Positions 43,478-52,109 of a stretch of DNA of 64,000 nt are shown piece after piece. Position 1 is the first letter of the stretch; every line of letters begins with the position of its first letter. Where the stretch lies: NCBI GenBank assembly GCA_002727195.1, contig PBWH01000018.1, forward strand, positions 60,125 through 124,124, given 5' to 3'. Under the pieces are notes generated by a model, which saw only the letters and a program-made list of their open reading frames with translations, did no database searches and was not told the origin of the DNA. This DNA comes from Gemmatimonadota bacterium. GTDB lineage: Bacteria; Latescibacterota; UBA2968. The position numbers were made by a program, and so were the translations under genes.

Positions 43478-44587
43478 TTACTTGCGGTCTTCCTGACGGC
43501 CCAGGGGCTCTGACTTGAAGAACCCCCAGCTGTTGTCGCCGAGCGCTTCGAGCTGGCTGTCATTCAGCGCCATTCCCAGGCCCGGGCCGGTCGGGACGAC
43601 CAGATATCCGTTCTCATACTGGACGCGATCCTCAACGACGTCGTCGAGGTATAGCTGGGCGCCGGCGGCGTCGCCGGGGAACTCCAGGTTGGGGACCGAT
43701 GCCCCCAGATGCGCCTGGGCGGAGGTGCCGATCGAAAGTTCCTGGGTCGTGCCAATCAGGGTCGACAGACCGCAGGCTTCGGCGATCGTGAAGAGGTGAC
43801 GCGAGCGGCGTATGCCCTGGTGACATGTCGTGATGTTGAGGATGTCGACCGCCTCACCTTCCGCAAAGGCGATCGCCTGCTGATCGTTGCCGCAGTGCTC
43901 GCTGATTGGGAAACGAACGCGCTCACGGACCTTCCGTTTGCCGGCGATGTCGGGCGCCGGGCTCTCGACGAGAATCGGGTCGATCCATTCCAATCGCTCG
44001 ATGGCGGCGACACAGGACTTCCAGTCAAGACGGCGGCTGAAGTCGAGCGACTTGATGCGAACTTTGTCCCCGAACTCGTCCCTGAGTTTGTGGAGGAACC
44101 GCTCGTCGACATCGACGTTTCCGCCGACATAGACGCGAAAGAGGTCGAACCCCAGAGCCAACATTCGGCGGACCCGATCGATATTCGGGTCGATCTCCGA
44201 CTCGTCGAACTGTCGGAAGATGGGGTAGCAGATCTTGTAGCGGTCGCGGTAGGCGCCGCCATAGAGGTCGTGGATGGGGACGCCCAGCGATTTTGCGCGG
44301 AGGTCGTGTATGGCGATGTCGATACCAGCGCCAAGCGGGGCCTGATACTGATCGACGATCGGGTCGACGGCGGGGGGATCGAAAGGATCGACCCCTTTGA
44401 GCGCCGTCCTGAGCCGATCTTCCATAAGCGCGACGTCAGGCTTGACCGGGTTGTGGCCCAGGTCGGACATCTCCCCGATCCCTACGGTGCCATCGTCGGC
44501 TGTCAACTTGGCGATGATGTGGGGTGTGAGGGTTCCGTTTTCGCGGCGGGTGCCGACGGCGTAAAGGGTGACGTCCTGGATTCGCAT
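43478..44587 (-). CDS. Mandelate racemase/muconate-lactonizing enzyme family protein
   Basis: This 369-residue enolase-superfamily protein has an N-terminal capping domain (about 1-115) followed by a barrel. Metal-ligand and acid/base positions are seen as FDLFRVYVGG, RIKSLDFSRRLDW, DPILVESPAP and PISEHCGNDQQ. The usual catalytic lysine K-x-K of MLE enzymes is replaced by RIKSLD, so the catalytic set is of an unassigned subgroup. It probably dehydrates or epimerises an acid sugar. It lies 50 bases after folD and is likely on the ZTP-riboswitch transcript. Confidence 0.83.
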   Translation of the reverse strand: MRIQDVTLYAVGTRRENGTLTPHIIAKLTADDGTVGIGEMSDLGHNPVKPDVALMEDRLRTALKGVDPFDPPAVDPIVDQYQAPLGAGIDIAIHDLRAKSLGVPIHDLYGGAYRDRYKICYPIFRQFDESEIDPNIDRVRRMLALGFDLFRVYVGGNVDVDERFLHKLRDEFGDKVRIKSLDFSRRLDWKSCVAAIERLEWIDPILVESPAPDIAGKRKVRERVRFPISEHCGNDQQAIAFAEGEAVDILNITTCHQGIRRSRHLFTIAEACGLSTLIGTTQELSIGTSAQAHLGASVPNLEFPGDAAGAQLYLDDVVEDRVQYENGYLVVPTGPGLGMALNDSQLEALGDNSWGFFKSEPLGRQEDRK

Positions 44588-44616
44588 AGCTTGCTCTCTT
44601 CGTTCCCTGGCTGGAG

Positions 44617-44647
44617 CCTGGTTACGAGGTTAGGAGGTTACGAGGCT
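44617..44647. repeat. Direct repeat GGTTACGAGG across the folD stop
   Basis: Two copies of GGTTACGAGG with a GTTAGGAGG variant between them occupy the spacer between folD and the enolase-family gene and include the folD stop codon. On the minus strand this reads CTCGTAACCTCC-type words, one of the dispersed intergenic families. Confidence 0.4.
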
Positions 44648-45495
44648 CGCCTTTCTGCTGCGTGAACGGTGTTGCGCAACAGCATCGCTACCGTCGTCGG
44701 GCCGACGCCGCCGAGTCTGGGGGTGATCCAACTGGCGACTTCGCCCACAGATTCGTCGACGTCGGCGAGCAGCTTCTTGCCCTCCCACGTGATTCCTCCG
44801 CTGACCACGATCGCGCCGGGCTTGATCATTTCCGGCTGAACGAAATTCGGTACGCCTGCCGCCGCTACGACGATGTCGGCTCGCTTCGTGTAGAACGAGA
44901 TGTCTTTAACTCCCGTGTGAACGATGGTTACGGCTGCATTCGCGCCAGGCTGCTTGAGCGTGAGGAGGAGCGAGAGAGGACGACCGAGGGTTGGGCCGCG
45001 CCCAATGACGACGACCTCTTTGCCCGAGATGTCGATCCCGTAGTGGACGAACATCGCCTGGATGCCGGCCGGCGTGCACGGAACAGGGCCGTGCTCCTGA
45101 AGCACCAGCTTGCCCAGGTTCACGGGATGGAGGCCGTCGGCGTCTTTGTCCGGATCCATCCGGGTGATGGCTTCGTTGAAATCGAACTGGTCAGGAACGG
45201 GATACTGAATCAGGTAAGCGTCGACTTCGAGGTTGTTGTTGAAGTCATCGACCGCAGCGAGCAGATCCGCCTGCGTCTTGTCTGCCCCGACATCGATGTG
45301 GAAGGATTTGATGCCGACCGTTTCGCACGTCTCGTGCTTGCGGGCGACGTATCCTGCGCTTGCGCCGTCATCCCCGACGAGGATCGTACCCAAGCCGGGT
45401 GTGACCCCTTCTGCCGTGAGTTCGGCTGAGCGCTTTTTTACTTCGTCCAGTACGGATGCCGCTACGGCTTTTCCTTCGAGTAGTTGAGCCGCCAT
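44638..45495 (-). CDS. folD: Methylenetetrahydrofolate dehydrogenase/cyclohydrolase (FolD)
   Basis: This is a 285-residue bifunctional enzyme. The catalytic lysine region is GYVARKHETCETVGI near residue 49. LIQYPVPDQFD corresponds to the conserved LVQLPLP box with a Tyr for Leu change, and DADGLHPVNLGKLV, VVVIGRGPTLGRPLSLLL and VVSGGITWEG are further hallmarks. It makes 10-formyl-tetrahydrofolate precursors, the donor for purine synthesis and for formyltransferases such as the PseJ-like enzyme. ATG at 45495 has an AGGAGG site seven bases upstream. Expression is probably controlled by the ZTP riboswitch directly upstream. Confidence 0.93.
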   Translation of the reverse strand: MAAQLLEGKAVAASVLDEVKKRSAELTAEGVTPGLGTILVGDDGASAGYVARKHETCETVGIKSFHIDVGADKTQADLLAAVDDFNNNLEVDAYLIQYPVPDQFDFNEAITRMDPDKDADGLHPVNLGKLVLQEHGPVPCTPAGIQAMFVHYGIDISGKEVVVIGRGPTLGRPLSLLLTLKQPGANAAVTIVHTGVKDISFYTKRADIVVAAAGVPNFVQPEMIKPGAIVVSGGITWEGKKLLADVDESVGEVASWITPRLGGVGPTTVAMLLRNTVHAAERRAS

Positions 45496-45521
45496 TCGCC
45501 TACCTCCTCTGTCTTGAATAG

Positions 45522-45700
45522 AAAAAGCCCAGGGGCTTGCCCAGGCGGTCGGCGAATTCTTTCAGCGCTCCCCGGTAGTTTGGCAACTCTTCGCGTTGCC
45601 TGCGCGATTCTGACGAATCGTTCGGCATTCTTTCTGCCGAGACCTGAAGGTCCTCTACCTACAGTCTGGTGACTGCATTTCCGCCAGTTACGCTGAACGG
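45522..45700 (-). ncRNA. ZTP (pfl) riboswitch with attenuator, upstream of folD
   Basis: On the minus strand the conserved pfl elements are in order: ACUGGCGGAAA (45678-45688), an outer P1 stem UUCAGCG/CGCUGAA (45691-45697 with 45561-45567), a P2 stem GGUAG/CUACC (45655-45659 with 45574-45578), the GGGGAGCG box (45566-45573) and CCGCCUGGGCA (45538-45548). The last box overlaps the left arm of a terminator hairpin GCCUGGG-CAAGCC-CCUGGGC followed by UUUUU (45522-45546). Between P2 strands about 75 bases form further hairpins (CGAUUC/GAAUCG and GGCAAC/GUUGCC), a larger insertion than usual. ZTP/ZMP riboswitches commonly sit in front of folate and purine genes, here folD. Confidence 0.88.
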
Positions 45701-45724
45701 TGTCAATTTATGTTCTCGAGAGCA

Positions 45725-45861
45725 AACCGCCAAGTTCGCCAAGGGGGCAGAGCGAGTAAGCCCCGGTGGGCTCGGATAGTTATCGATTCATCTGAGTAGA
45801 TGGTTATGTCTTGGTGGTCCCCTCGGCTGGCAGGGGGAACGGCTTGGCGTCCTTGGTGGCT
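45725..45861. repeat. Inverted pair of CGCCAAG mini-repeats
   Basis: AACCGCCAAGTTCGCCAAGG at 45725-45744 is matched on the opposite strand by CTTGGCGTCCTTGGTGGCT at 45843-45861, so the two halves bound a 137 bp segment between the riboswitch and the beta-helix gene and touch its stop codon. This looks like a short palindromic element. No open frame lies between the arms. Confidence 0.5.
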
Positions 45862-47035
45862 AATTGCGTTTCAGGATGTCTACAGGGAGGGGATGGAAGC
45901 CGAGCTCGTAGACCTCGGCGTCTTCGGGGAGGCGAAGGTCGCGGGACGAGAGGTCGGCGAATCCGGGGTCGCCGTCTGTGAAGTTGCCCTGGATCGCGAG
46001 GATTTTCGGTTCGCCGGGTTCGTGAACGGAGACCCAATCGCCGACGCAGATGTTTCGGTTGATCAGGTTTCCCTCGGGCGGGATACCGAGCACGTGGTGG
46101 TAGTAGGCGGCGACTTCTCTGAGATCCGGGTAGCGGATGGAGTAAGGGGGATCGAGTGGATTCATCCGGTCGAAGGATTCGCGTAACTCGGTAAGGCGAG
46201 CCTTTGTCGTTTCGGACTCGTCCATCCCGCGGGCGTCCACCTCGATGGCGGGGAGGCAGTCGGCGAAGATGTTGTTTGTGATCCGGTGGTTACGGCCGCC
46301 TGCCACGCGGACGCCTGCCGTGTCGTGGAAGACATTGCTCTGTATGGCCGCGCCGCTCGCGAAGTCATCCAGGTCGATGGCCACCTTCGTGTGGTGAATG
46401 CGGTTGTGACGGATCAGGGTTCCGCGCTCGGTCCAGTCGCCTCCCATCCGAATTGCTCGGTCGAGGTCGTGGATTCGGTTGTTTTGAACCGTATGTTCGT
46501 TGCCCGAAACGGTGATGCCTGTTCCGCCTCCCTGAAGCCGACTTCCCGTCACCGACACGCCAACACCTGATATGGCAACCGCGACCTCCCCCGAATCCAT
46601 AACCGTGCAGGAATCAATACGGTGATCGCATCTCTCGAGAACGGCTCGATCTCCACCTGAAACGGTGATCCCCGTTCGGACGCCACGAATGGTCACATCC
46701 TGGATGGTGACGTGTGTGCCAGCATCGACGCGAATCCCGTCTTCTTCGCCGTCAACAATCTGCACGCCTGACAGGGTCAGGTGGCTGGCATTGCGAATCG
46801 TGATGACTGCATCCTCGACGGATGATGTCAGCGTGACATCCGGGCCCCCGACGATGCTGAGTGGTTTGGCCTCTGATGCGTGAGAAGCTTCGAGATTGAG
46901 GGGCCCCGTATACTGACCGGGAGACAGCGCCACGGTCAGTGGGCCAGCGTGTGAGATGCGGGCGTCTTGGATCAGAGCGGGCAGATCGCGAAGCGGCGCA
47001 CCAGGATCGGATGTGTTCGGTTCGAGTGTGATCAT
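45860..47035 (-). CDS. Right-handed parallel beta-helix repeat protein
   Basis: From the ATG at 47035, which overlaps the stop of the BioF-like gene (ATGA), the protein has 391 residues. About ten turns of a parallel beta-helix are visible (patterns such as ITIRNASHLTLSGVQIVDGEEDGIRVD and ITVSGNEHTVQNNRIHDLDRAIRM, each close to 22-24 residues), as in NosD/pectate-lyase-like proteins. The C-terminal 100 residues are non-repetitive (EGNLINRNICVGDWV). No signal peptide is visible from this start, so it may be cytoplasmic or its start is further upstream. It probably binds or processes a polysaccharide. The context with bioF is unexplained. Confidence 0.75.
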   Translation of the reverse strand: MITLEPNTSDPGAPLRDLPALIQDARISHAGPLTVALSPGQYTGPLNLEASHASEAKPLSIVGGPDVTLTSSVEDAVITIRNASHLTLSGVQIVDGEEDGIRVDAGTHVTIQDVTIRGVRTGITVSGGDRAVLERCDHRIDSCTVMDSGEVAVAISGVGVSVTGSRLQGGGTGITVSGNEHTVQNNRIHDLDRAIRMGGDWTERGTLIRHNRIHHTKVAIDLDDFASGAAIQSNVFHDTAGVRVAGGRNHRITNNIFADCLPAIEVDARGMDESETTKARLTELRESFDRMNPLDPPYSIRYPDLREVAAYYHHVLGIPPEGNLINRNICVGDWVSVHEPGEPKILAIQGNFTDGDPGFADLSSRDLRLPEDAEVYELGFHPLPVDILKRN

Positions 47036-48198
47036 TCGGGTAATCTCGAGCGGACGGTCTGCATCACGTTCAGGAGCTCTTCCAGGTGTGCCTCGGTATG
47101 CGTGGCCATAAGAGAGATCCGGAGGCGCCCCGTTCCATCCGGTACCGTAGGCGGGCGGATGCCGAGCGTGAAGATGCCTTGATTCAACAAGGTATCCGCA
47201 AAGGCGACCGTGCGTTTCGGTTCGCCGATCATCACGGGAATGATGTGGGAACGGGATGGGCCGGTGTCGAATCCTGATTCGGCCAGGCACGTGCGAATGT
47301 GCTCAGCCGACTGGAGAAGGGTGGTTCTGCGTTTGGGCTCGTCGTCCACGAGATCGATTGCGGCGATGGTCGAGGCACACAGAGACGGAGGGAGCGCGGT
47401 CGTGTAGATGAACCCCGGTGACCGATTGATGGCCAGGTCGATGAGTTCCTGTTTGCCGGCGATCGCGCCGCCGAATGTGCCCAGCCCTTTGCTGAAGGAC
47501 GTCATCCAGATGTCGACGTCAGCCGCGACACCGAAGTGTTCCGGCGTTCCCCGTCCACCTTCACCGAAGATCCCGGTCCCGTGCGCATCGTCGACCATCA
47601 GGATCGCCTCGTGGGTCCTGCTGAGTTCGGCGAGTCGATCGAGGGGAGCCAGGTCGCCGCCCATGCTGAACACGCCGTCTGTGACGATCAGCTTGCGGCC
47701 GGACGACGGATGGTCGGCCAGTTTTCTGGACAGGTCATCTACATCGACGTGGTCGTAAACGACGACCTCCGCGCGGGACAGGCGACAGCCGTCGATCAGG
47801 CTGCGGTGGTTGAGTCGGTCAGAGAAGATCACGTCGCCCGGCCCGACGACGACGGGGATGATGCCCGTGTTCGCTGAGTAACCACTCGGAAACACGAGCG
47901 AGGAGGCCGTGCCGAAAAACCCAGCGAGGCGGGATTCCAGCGTGGCGTGCGGATCTGTGTGGCCTGAGATCAGGCGTGAGGAAGGTGCGCTGACGCCGTA
48001 GCCCAGGTGGGCGTCGATGGATGCCTGCCGTAGGCGAGGATGCCCCGCTAGCCCCAGGTAGTTGTTCGAGCAGAACAGTAGGAGTTCACGACCGTCGACG
48101 GCGACCGCAGGTCTGTGGTTGCCCGATACGGTCCGGAAGGCGCGGTAGAGGCCCTCTTGTTTGAGGGTCAGGAGTTCGGCTTGGAGATTGGGAAGCAA
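47032..48198 (-). CDS. bioF: 8-amino-7-oxononanoate synthase / 2-amino-3-ketobutyrate CoA ligase-like (BioF/KBL)
   Basis: This 388-residue alpha-oxoamine synthase has FCSNNYLGLAGHPRLRQA near the N-terminus, VVYDHVDVDDLSRKL in the middle, VDDAHGTGIFGEGGRG for the PLP-contacting region, and the Schiff-base lysine in MTSFSKGLGTFGGA. BioF and KBL are hard to separate by motif. No other biotin gene is nearby, so the assignment to biotin synthesis is moderate. The start is a TTG at 48198, because no ATG lies in frame upstream. It overlaps the beta-helix gene and diverges from the lnt-tatC gene. Confidence 0.72.
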   Translation of the reverse strand: MLPNLQAELLTLKQEGLYRAFRTVSGNHRPAVAVDGRELLLFCSNNYLGLAGHPRLRQASIDAHLGYGVSAPSSRLISGHTDPHATLESRLAGFFGTASSLVFPSGYSANTGIIPVVVGPGDVIFSDRLNHRSLIDGCRLSRAEVVVYDHVDVDDLSRKLADHPSSGRKLIVTDGVFSMGGDLAPLDRLAELSRTHEAILMVDDAHGTGIFGEGGRGTPEHFGVAADVDIWMTSFSKGLGTFGGAIAGKQELIDLAINRSPGFIYTTALPPSLCASTIAAIDLVDDEPKRRTTLLQSAEHIRTCLAESGFDTGPSRSHIIPVMIGEPKRTVAFADTLLNQGIFTLGIRPPTVPDGTGRLRISLMATHTEAHLEELLNVMQTVRSRLPE

Positions 48199-48267
48199 GA
48201 GGTGTCCGGCAGGTTGATGGTCATCGGAAATTGTTGTAATCAGTGAACTTGTGAAGTCGCAGCCGAT

Positions 48268-48296
48268 TTGACACTGTCTGGGGGGACGCCTATATT
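48268..48296 (+). promoter_or_regulatory. Sigma-70 promoter of the lnt-tatC gene
   Basis: A perfect TTGACA (48268-48273) is separated by 17 bases from TATATT (48291-48296), one mismatch from the -10 consensus. The predicted start is around 48303, about 65 bases before the ATG at 48369. The other gene here (bioF-like) is divergent, so this region holds promoters for both directions. Confidence 0.8.
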
Positions 48297-48368
48297 TTCG
48301 CTGCTTCGGACGGGGTGGGATAGCGATTTACCGCCCATCTCATTTCTTCGCCTGAAGCCCCTCACTCT

Positions 48369-50717
48369 ATGGCTGAATCGACTCCAGTGCGCCAGCCCAT
48401 GTGGCTGATCTTCTTCGTTTTTCCAATCCTGTCCGGATTTCTGACGGGGCTGTCACACGTCCCGCTGCCGACTGGATTTCTGGCCTACGCCGGTCTGATC
48501 CCTTTGCTGCTGTCCGCGGCTGTGCTCCACGGCCGCGCGGCATTCCTGGCGGGGTTCATGCACGGCGTCGCGTACTTCACGGCTACAATATACTGGATTG
48601 CCTGGATCACACCGCCGGGCGTTCTCGCGGCTGTTTTCTACATGGCGCTGTGGCGCGGGGTGACTGTCTACCTGATCTCGGTCGTGACGCACCGATTCGG
48701 ATCAGGAGGGCTCTGGGGCGCGCCGTTCATCTGGGTCGGGATCGAGTATGTCTCCAGTCTAGGGGATCTCGGTTTCCCGTGGGTTTTGCTGGGCGCGTCG
48801 CAGGTCTCGTATCTCCCGCTGATCCAGTATGCCGATCTCGTGGGTATCTTCGGTATCTCGTTCTGGCTGGTGCTGGTGAACTTGGTGCTCCTGAGTCTGT
48901 GGCGGAAGCGCACGGTCGTCGCCGGTGTGAGCCTGGTCGCCCTGTTCCTGCTGCCCACGCTGTATGGCCTGGACCGTATGTCAGCGACCTACGGGAGCGA
49001 GGTGCTGCGCGTCGGGGTGGCTCAGCCGAACCTGGAACCGTTGGCGAAAGAGTTCCGCCCATTCGAGACACACTTCGCCGTCCTGAAGGGCCAGACGATC
49101 AACGCGGTCGAGGATGGCGCGCGACTCGTGGTCTGGCCGGAGACGGCGGTCCCAGCGTATTTCCACCTCAGAGTCAACCAGCACTACCGCGATCTCGTCC
49201 AGAATCTCTCCGATTCGCTCGGCGTACATATATATACGGGCGCGAACCACCTCGAGATCGGGCCGCCGCGAAAGACGTTCAACGCTTCCTTCCTGTTCTC
49301 ACCCGGTCGCACCGAACTCAGTCGCTACGACAAAATACGGCTCGTGCCGTTCGGGGAGCGCACACCGTTCCCCGATCTCCTTCCCGGTCTGCGGAATATC
49401 CGGTTCACGGGGGGGGGGTTCGTGTCAGGGAACTGGGACTCGGGGGAGTTGTGGACCGTGTTCGATATGGACAACACGTCGTTCTCGGGCATGATCTGCT
49501 TCGATTCCGCCTTCCCACAACACGCGAGGAGGCTCGTGCAGGAGGGTGCCCAGTTCCTGTGCGTGATCACGAACGACGGCTGGTTCGGCCGGACGTCCGG
49601 ACCCTATCAGCACGCACAGTTGGCCGTCTTCCGGGCGATCGAGAGTCGGCGCTCCGTCGTGAGATGCGCCAATACAGGTGTGTCGTGTCTGATCGACCCC
49701 GTGGGACGGATGTCGGGCGAAACGGACATCTTCGTCGACGCGATGATTACTGGCGATATTGTTGCCAATACGGAGATGACTTTCTACGCGGCGTATGGCG
49801 ATCTCTTCAGCCAGCTCGTGGGCGTGCTGGGACTGCTTGTGGTGATTGGTGCGGCGGTGGGGCGACCCGGGTCGTCACCTGGCAACGACCCGAGTCCGGA
49901 CAGGACAGTCGAAGATGAACCGAAGCCTGACACGAGAGAAGCGGTGACGGAAACCCAGGACGACGATGACGATTGGGTCGATGAGGCGAACGCGCCGGAC
50001 GAGGATACTCCGATGCCGTTCCTGGATCATCTCGAGGAGTTGCGGTGGCATTTGCTGCGTGGATTGGTCGGAGTCTTGGTCGGCGCGGTCATCTGCGGCG
50101 TTTACGCCGATCAAATTTTGGCCGCCCTGACAATCCCGTATCGCGAGATGAACCCGAACAACATCCTCGTGACGCTCAAGCCGATGGGGATGTTCATGGT
50201 CAAGCTGAACATCGCTCTCGTCGGTGGAGTCGTTCTCGCGCTGCCGTGGGTGCTGTACCAGTTGTGGCTGTTCATCGCCCCTGGGCTGTTCCCGACCGAG
50301 AAGCGCAATGTGTCGTTTATCGTGGTGTCCTTCACCATCTGCTTCCTGGTGGGCGGGTCCGTCGCGTATTTCGGTGTGATACCGCTTTCGCTTCGCTTTC
50401 TGGTCGGATTGACCACCGATACTGACGTGGTCGCTCAGTTCGACATTGGCATGTATATCGGTTTTGTTCTTCGCCTTCTAGTTGCCTTCGGCGCAGTGTT
50501 CGAACTCCCGGTTGCGACGTTTTTCCTGGCCAAGGTCGATGTCCTGACATCCCAGCGGATGCGGGTCGGACGCCGTTACGCGATCCTGGTCGGTTTCGTC
50601 CTCGCCGCCTTTCTGACACCCCCCGATCCGATCTCCCAGATGATGATGGCGCTACCGTTGATCTTTCTCTATGAGATCAGCATCTGGGTGGCCAAGGTCG
50701 CCCGGCCAAAGGCCTGA
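48369..50717 (+). CDS. Fusion of apolipoprotein N-acyltransferase (Lnt) and Sec-independent translocase subunit TatC
   Basis: This single 782-residue frame has two complete membrane enzymes. Residues 1 to about 500 are Lnt: six to eight membrane helices, then a CN-hydrolase domain with Glu258 in VVWPETAVP, Lys322 in DKIRLVPFGE and Cys377 in MICFDSAFP, the expected catalytic triad. A linker of about 48 residues rich in Asp, Glu and Pro (500-547) follows. Residues about 548-782 are TatC: PFLDHLEELRWHLLRG at the start, LFPTEKRNVSF with the conserved Glu-Lys pair, and the six-helix pattern. Lnt acylates lipoprotein N-termini, and TatC binds twin-arginine signal peptides. I find no stop, frameshift or internal gene boundary. 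Confidence 0.93.
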   Translation: MAESTPVRQPMWLIFFVFPILSGFLTGLSHVPLPTGFLAYAGLIPLLLSAAVLHGRAAFLAGFMHGVAYFTATIYWIAWITPPGVLAAVFYMALWRGVTVYLISVVTHRFGSGGLWGAPFIWVGIEYVSSLGDLGFPWVLLGASQVSYLPLIQYADLVGIFGISFWLVLVNLVLLSLWRKRTVVAGVSLVALFLLPTLYGLDRMSATYGSEVLRVGVAQPNLEPLAKEFRPFETHFAVLKGQTINAVEDGARLVVWPETAVPAYFHLRVNQHYRDLVQNLSDSLGVHIYTGANHLEIGPPRKTFNASFLFSPGRTELSRYDKIRLVPFGERTPFPDLLPGLRNIRFTGGGFVSGNWDSGELWTVFDMDNTSFSGMICFDSAFPQHARRLVQEGAQFLCVITNDGWFGRTSGPYQHAQLAVFRAIESRRSVVRCANTGVSCLIDPVGRMSGETDIFVDAMITGDIVANTEMTFYAAYGDLFSQLVGVLGLLVVIGAAVGRPGSSPGNDPSPDRTVEDEPKPDTREAVTETQDDDDDWVDEANAPDEDTPMPFLDHLEELRWHLLRGLVGVLVGAVICGVYADQILAALTIPYREMNPNNILVTLKPMGMFMVKLNIALVGGVVLALPWVLYQLWLFIAPGLFPTEKRNVSFIVVSFTICFLVGGSVAYFGVIPLSLRFLVGLTTDTDVVAQFDIGMYIGFVLRLLVAFGAVFELPVATFFLAKVDVLTSQRMRVGRRYAILVGFVLAAFLTPPDPISQMMMALPLIFLYEISIWVAKVARPKA

Positions 50718-50734
50718 TTCGGGCCATTTGCTCT

Positions 50735-50762
50735 TGACGCTCAGGAGCGATGGTCTATTTTC
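50735..50762 (+). promoter_or_regulatory. Possible sigma-70 promoter of the Memo-family gene
   Basis: TTGACG (50735-50740) and TATTTT (50757-50762) are separated by 16 bases in the spacer after lnt-tatC. Both hexamers deviate from consensus, so this is weaker than the other promoters. The leader to the TTG start at 50853 would be about 84 bases. Confidence 0.45.
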
Positions 50763-50852
50763 CTTGCAGCACTTTCCCCTGACTGTTCGGTCACTCCCGC
50801 CGTCAGCACTTTTGTCTCTATCCGACACTCTGATCAGGATTCCGGTATCCGT

Positions 50853-52109
50853 TTGGAAGCCCTTCCACGCCTGAGGTATGTCGACGCCTTTCCCGTCGAC
50901 GTTGACGGTCAGCGCACGATCTACCTTCGAGATCCCGAGGGCATCGCGAAGGAAGGGATCGGTGTGCCTCCGTACGTCTTCAATCTGATGACGCTGCTCG
51001 ACGGTATCCATACGGCAGATGATCTGCGGTCGGCCGTCGAGACGTCGAACGGGAATGGCAGCATCTCGATCGAGGATATCGACACGCTGGTGGCTTCGCT
51101 CGACGATGCGCTGCTGCTCGATTCTCCTCGATACCGGACGCATAAACAGGAGATTGAAGACACTTACCGGGAAGAGACGCGTCGGCCGTCGGCGCTCGCG
51201 GGTAGCTCGTATCCTGATTCACCGGATGCGCTTCGCCTCTTGATCGACAGCTTCTTCACCGATCAGACCGGGCCGAACGGGACACCCCGGTCGAGTGGTC
51301 GCCTGACAGGTCTCGTTGCCCCTCATATCGACTTCGGTCGTGGAGGACCTTGTTTTGCCTGGGCCTATAACGAGCTGAAGGATTCCGAGCCGGCGGACGT
51401 CTACATCGTTCTGGGGACGGGTCACTCCGCACGCAAACCGTTCACAACGAGCCGGAAGGTCTTCGAGACGCCACTTGGCGATCTGCCCGCCGATATCGCC
51501 TTTATCGATCGCCTTGCCGCGCACAGTTCGCAGGACCTCTTCGCCGATGAACTGGCCCACAAGAACGAGCACTCGATCGAGTTCCAGGCTGTGTTCCTGA
51601 AGTATCTGTTCCCGGAGGCTGAGATCACGTTCGTCCCGATCCTGTGCGGCTCCTTCTTCGCATCGGTCGATCGGAAGCAGTCGCCGATGACCGACCCGGC
51701 AGTCACGGATTTTGTGGTGGCGCTCCGCAAGACGATTGAAGAGGAGGACCGGTCGGTGTGCCTGATCGCCGGTGTCGATTTCAGCCACGTCGGCCAACGG
51801 TTCGGAGATGAAGTTCCGCTCGATGACGATTTCGTCGAGCGCGTGCGATCCTCCGATCAGGACCTGATCGACGCAGCCGCCAGAGGACATGCCGAGGCAT
51901 TCTTCGACGTGATCATCCGGGATTGCGACCAGCATCGCGTGTGCGGCACCTCCTCGATTTACACGATGTTGAAGGTCTTGGACGATCAGAAGGGCCAGTT
52001 GCTCAAGTATGATCAGGCGATTGACCACGAATCGCAGTCGTTAGTGTCCTTTGCGAGTATGGCCTTTCACGAAGCAGAAGACAGAAGTCAGAGGACGGAA
52101 GATAGATGA
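50853..52109 (+). CDS. Memo-family protein with N-terminal winged-helix-like region (AmmeMemoRadiSam protein B type)
   Basis: The protein has 418 residues. The start is a TTG at 50853, giving the family-like LPRLRYVDAFPVDVDG; no ATG fits. Residues 1-115 look like a PqqD/RRE-type winged helix (LMTLLDGIHTADDLR and the helical block around IDTLVASLDDALLL). The Memo domain follows: LTGLVAPHIDFGRGG with a metal-type histidine, VLGTGHSARKP, HKNEHSIEFQAVFLKYL and LIAGVDFSHVGQRFGDEV. The partner AMMECR1 and radical SAM genes of the AmmeMemoRadiSam set are not present nearby. The last ten codons run into a mini-repeat, so the C-terminus may have been extended by repeat insertion. Confidence 0.82.
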   Translation: MEALPRLRYVDAFPVDVDGQRTIYLRDPEGIAKEGIGVPPYVFNLMTLLDGIHTADDLRSAVETSNGNGSISIEDIDTLVASLDDALLLDSPRYRTHKQEIEDTYREETRRPSALAGSSYPDSPDALRLLIDSFFTDQTGPNGTPRSSGRLTGLVAPHIDFGRGGPCFAWAYNELKDSEPADVYIVLGTGHSARKPFTTSRKVFETPLGDLPADIAFIDRLAAHSSQDLFADELAHKNEHSIEFQAVFLKYLFPEAEITFVPILCGSFFASVDRKQSPMTDPAVTDFVVALRKTIEEEDRSVCLIAGVDFSHVGQRFGDEVPLDDDFVERVRSSDQDLIDAAARGHAEAFFDVIIRDCDQHRVCGTSSIYTMLKVLDDQKGQLLKYDQAIDHESQSLVSFASMAFHEAEDRSQRTEDR

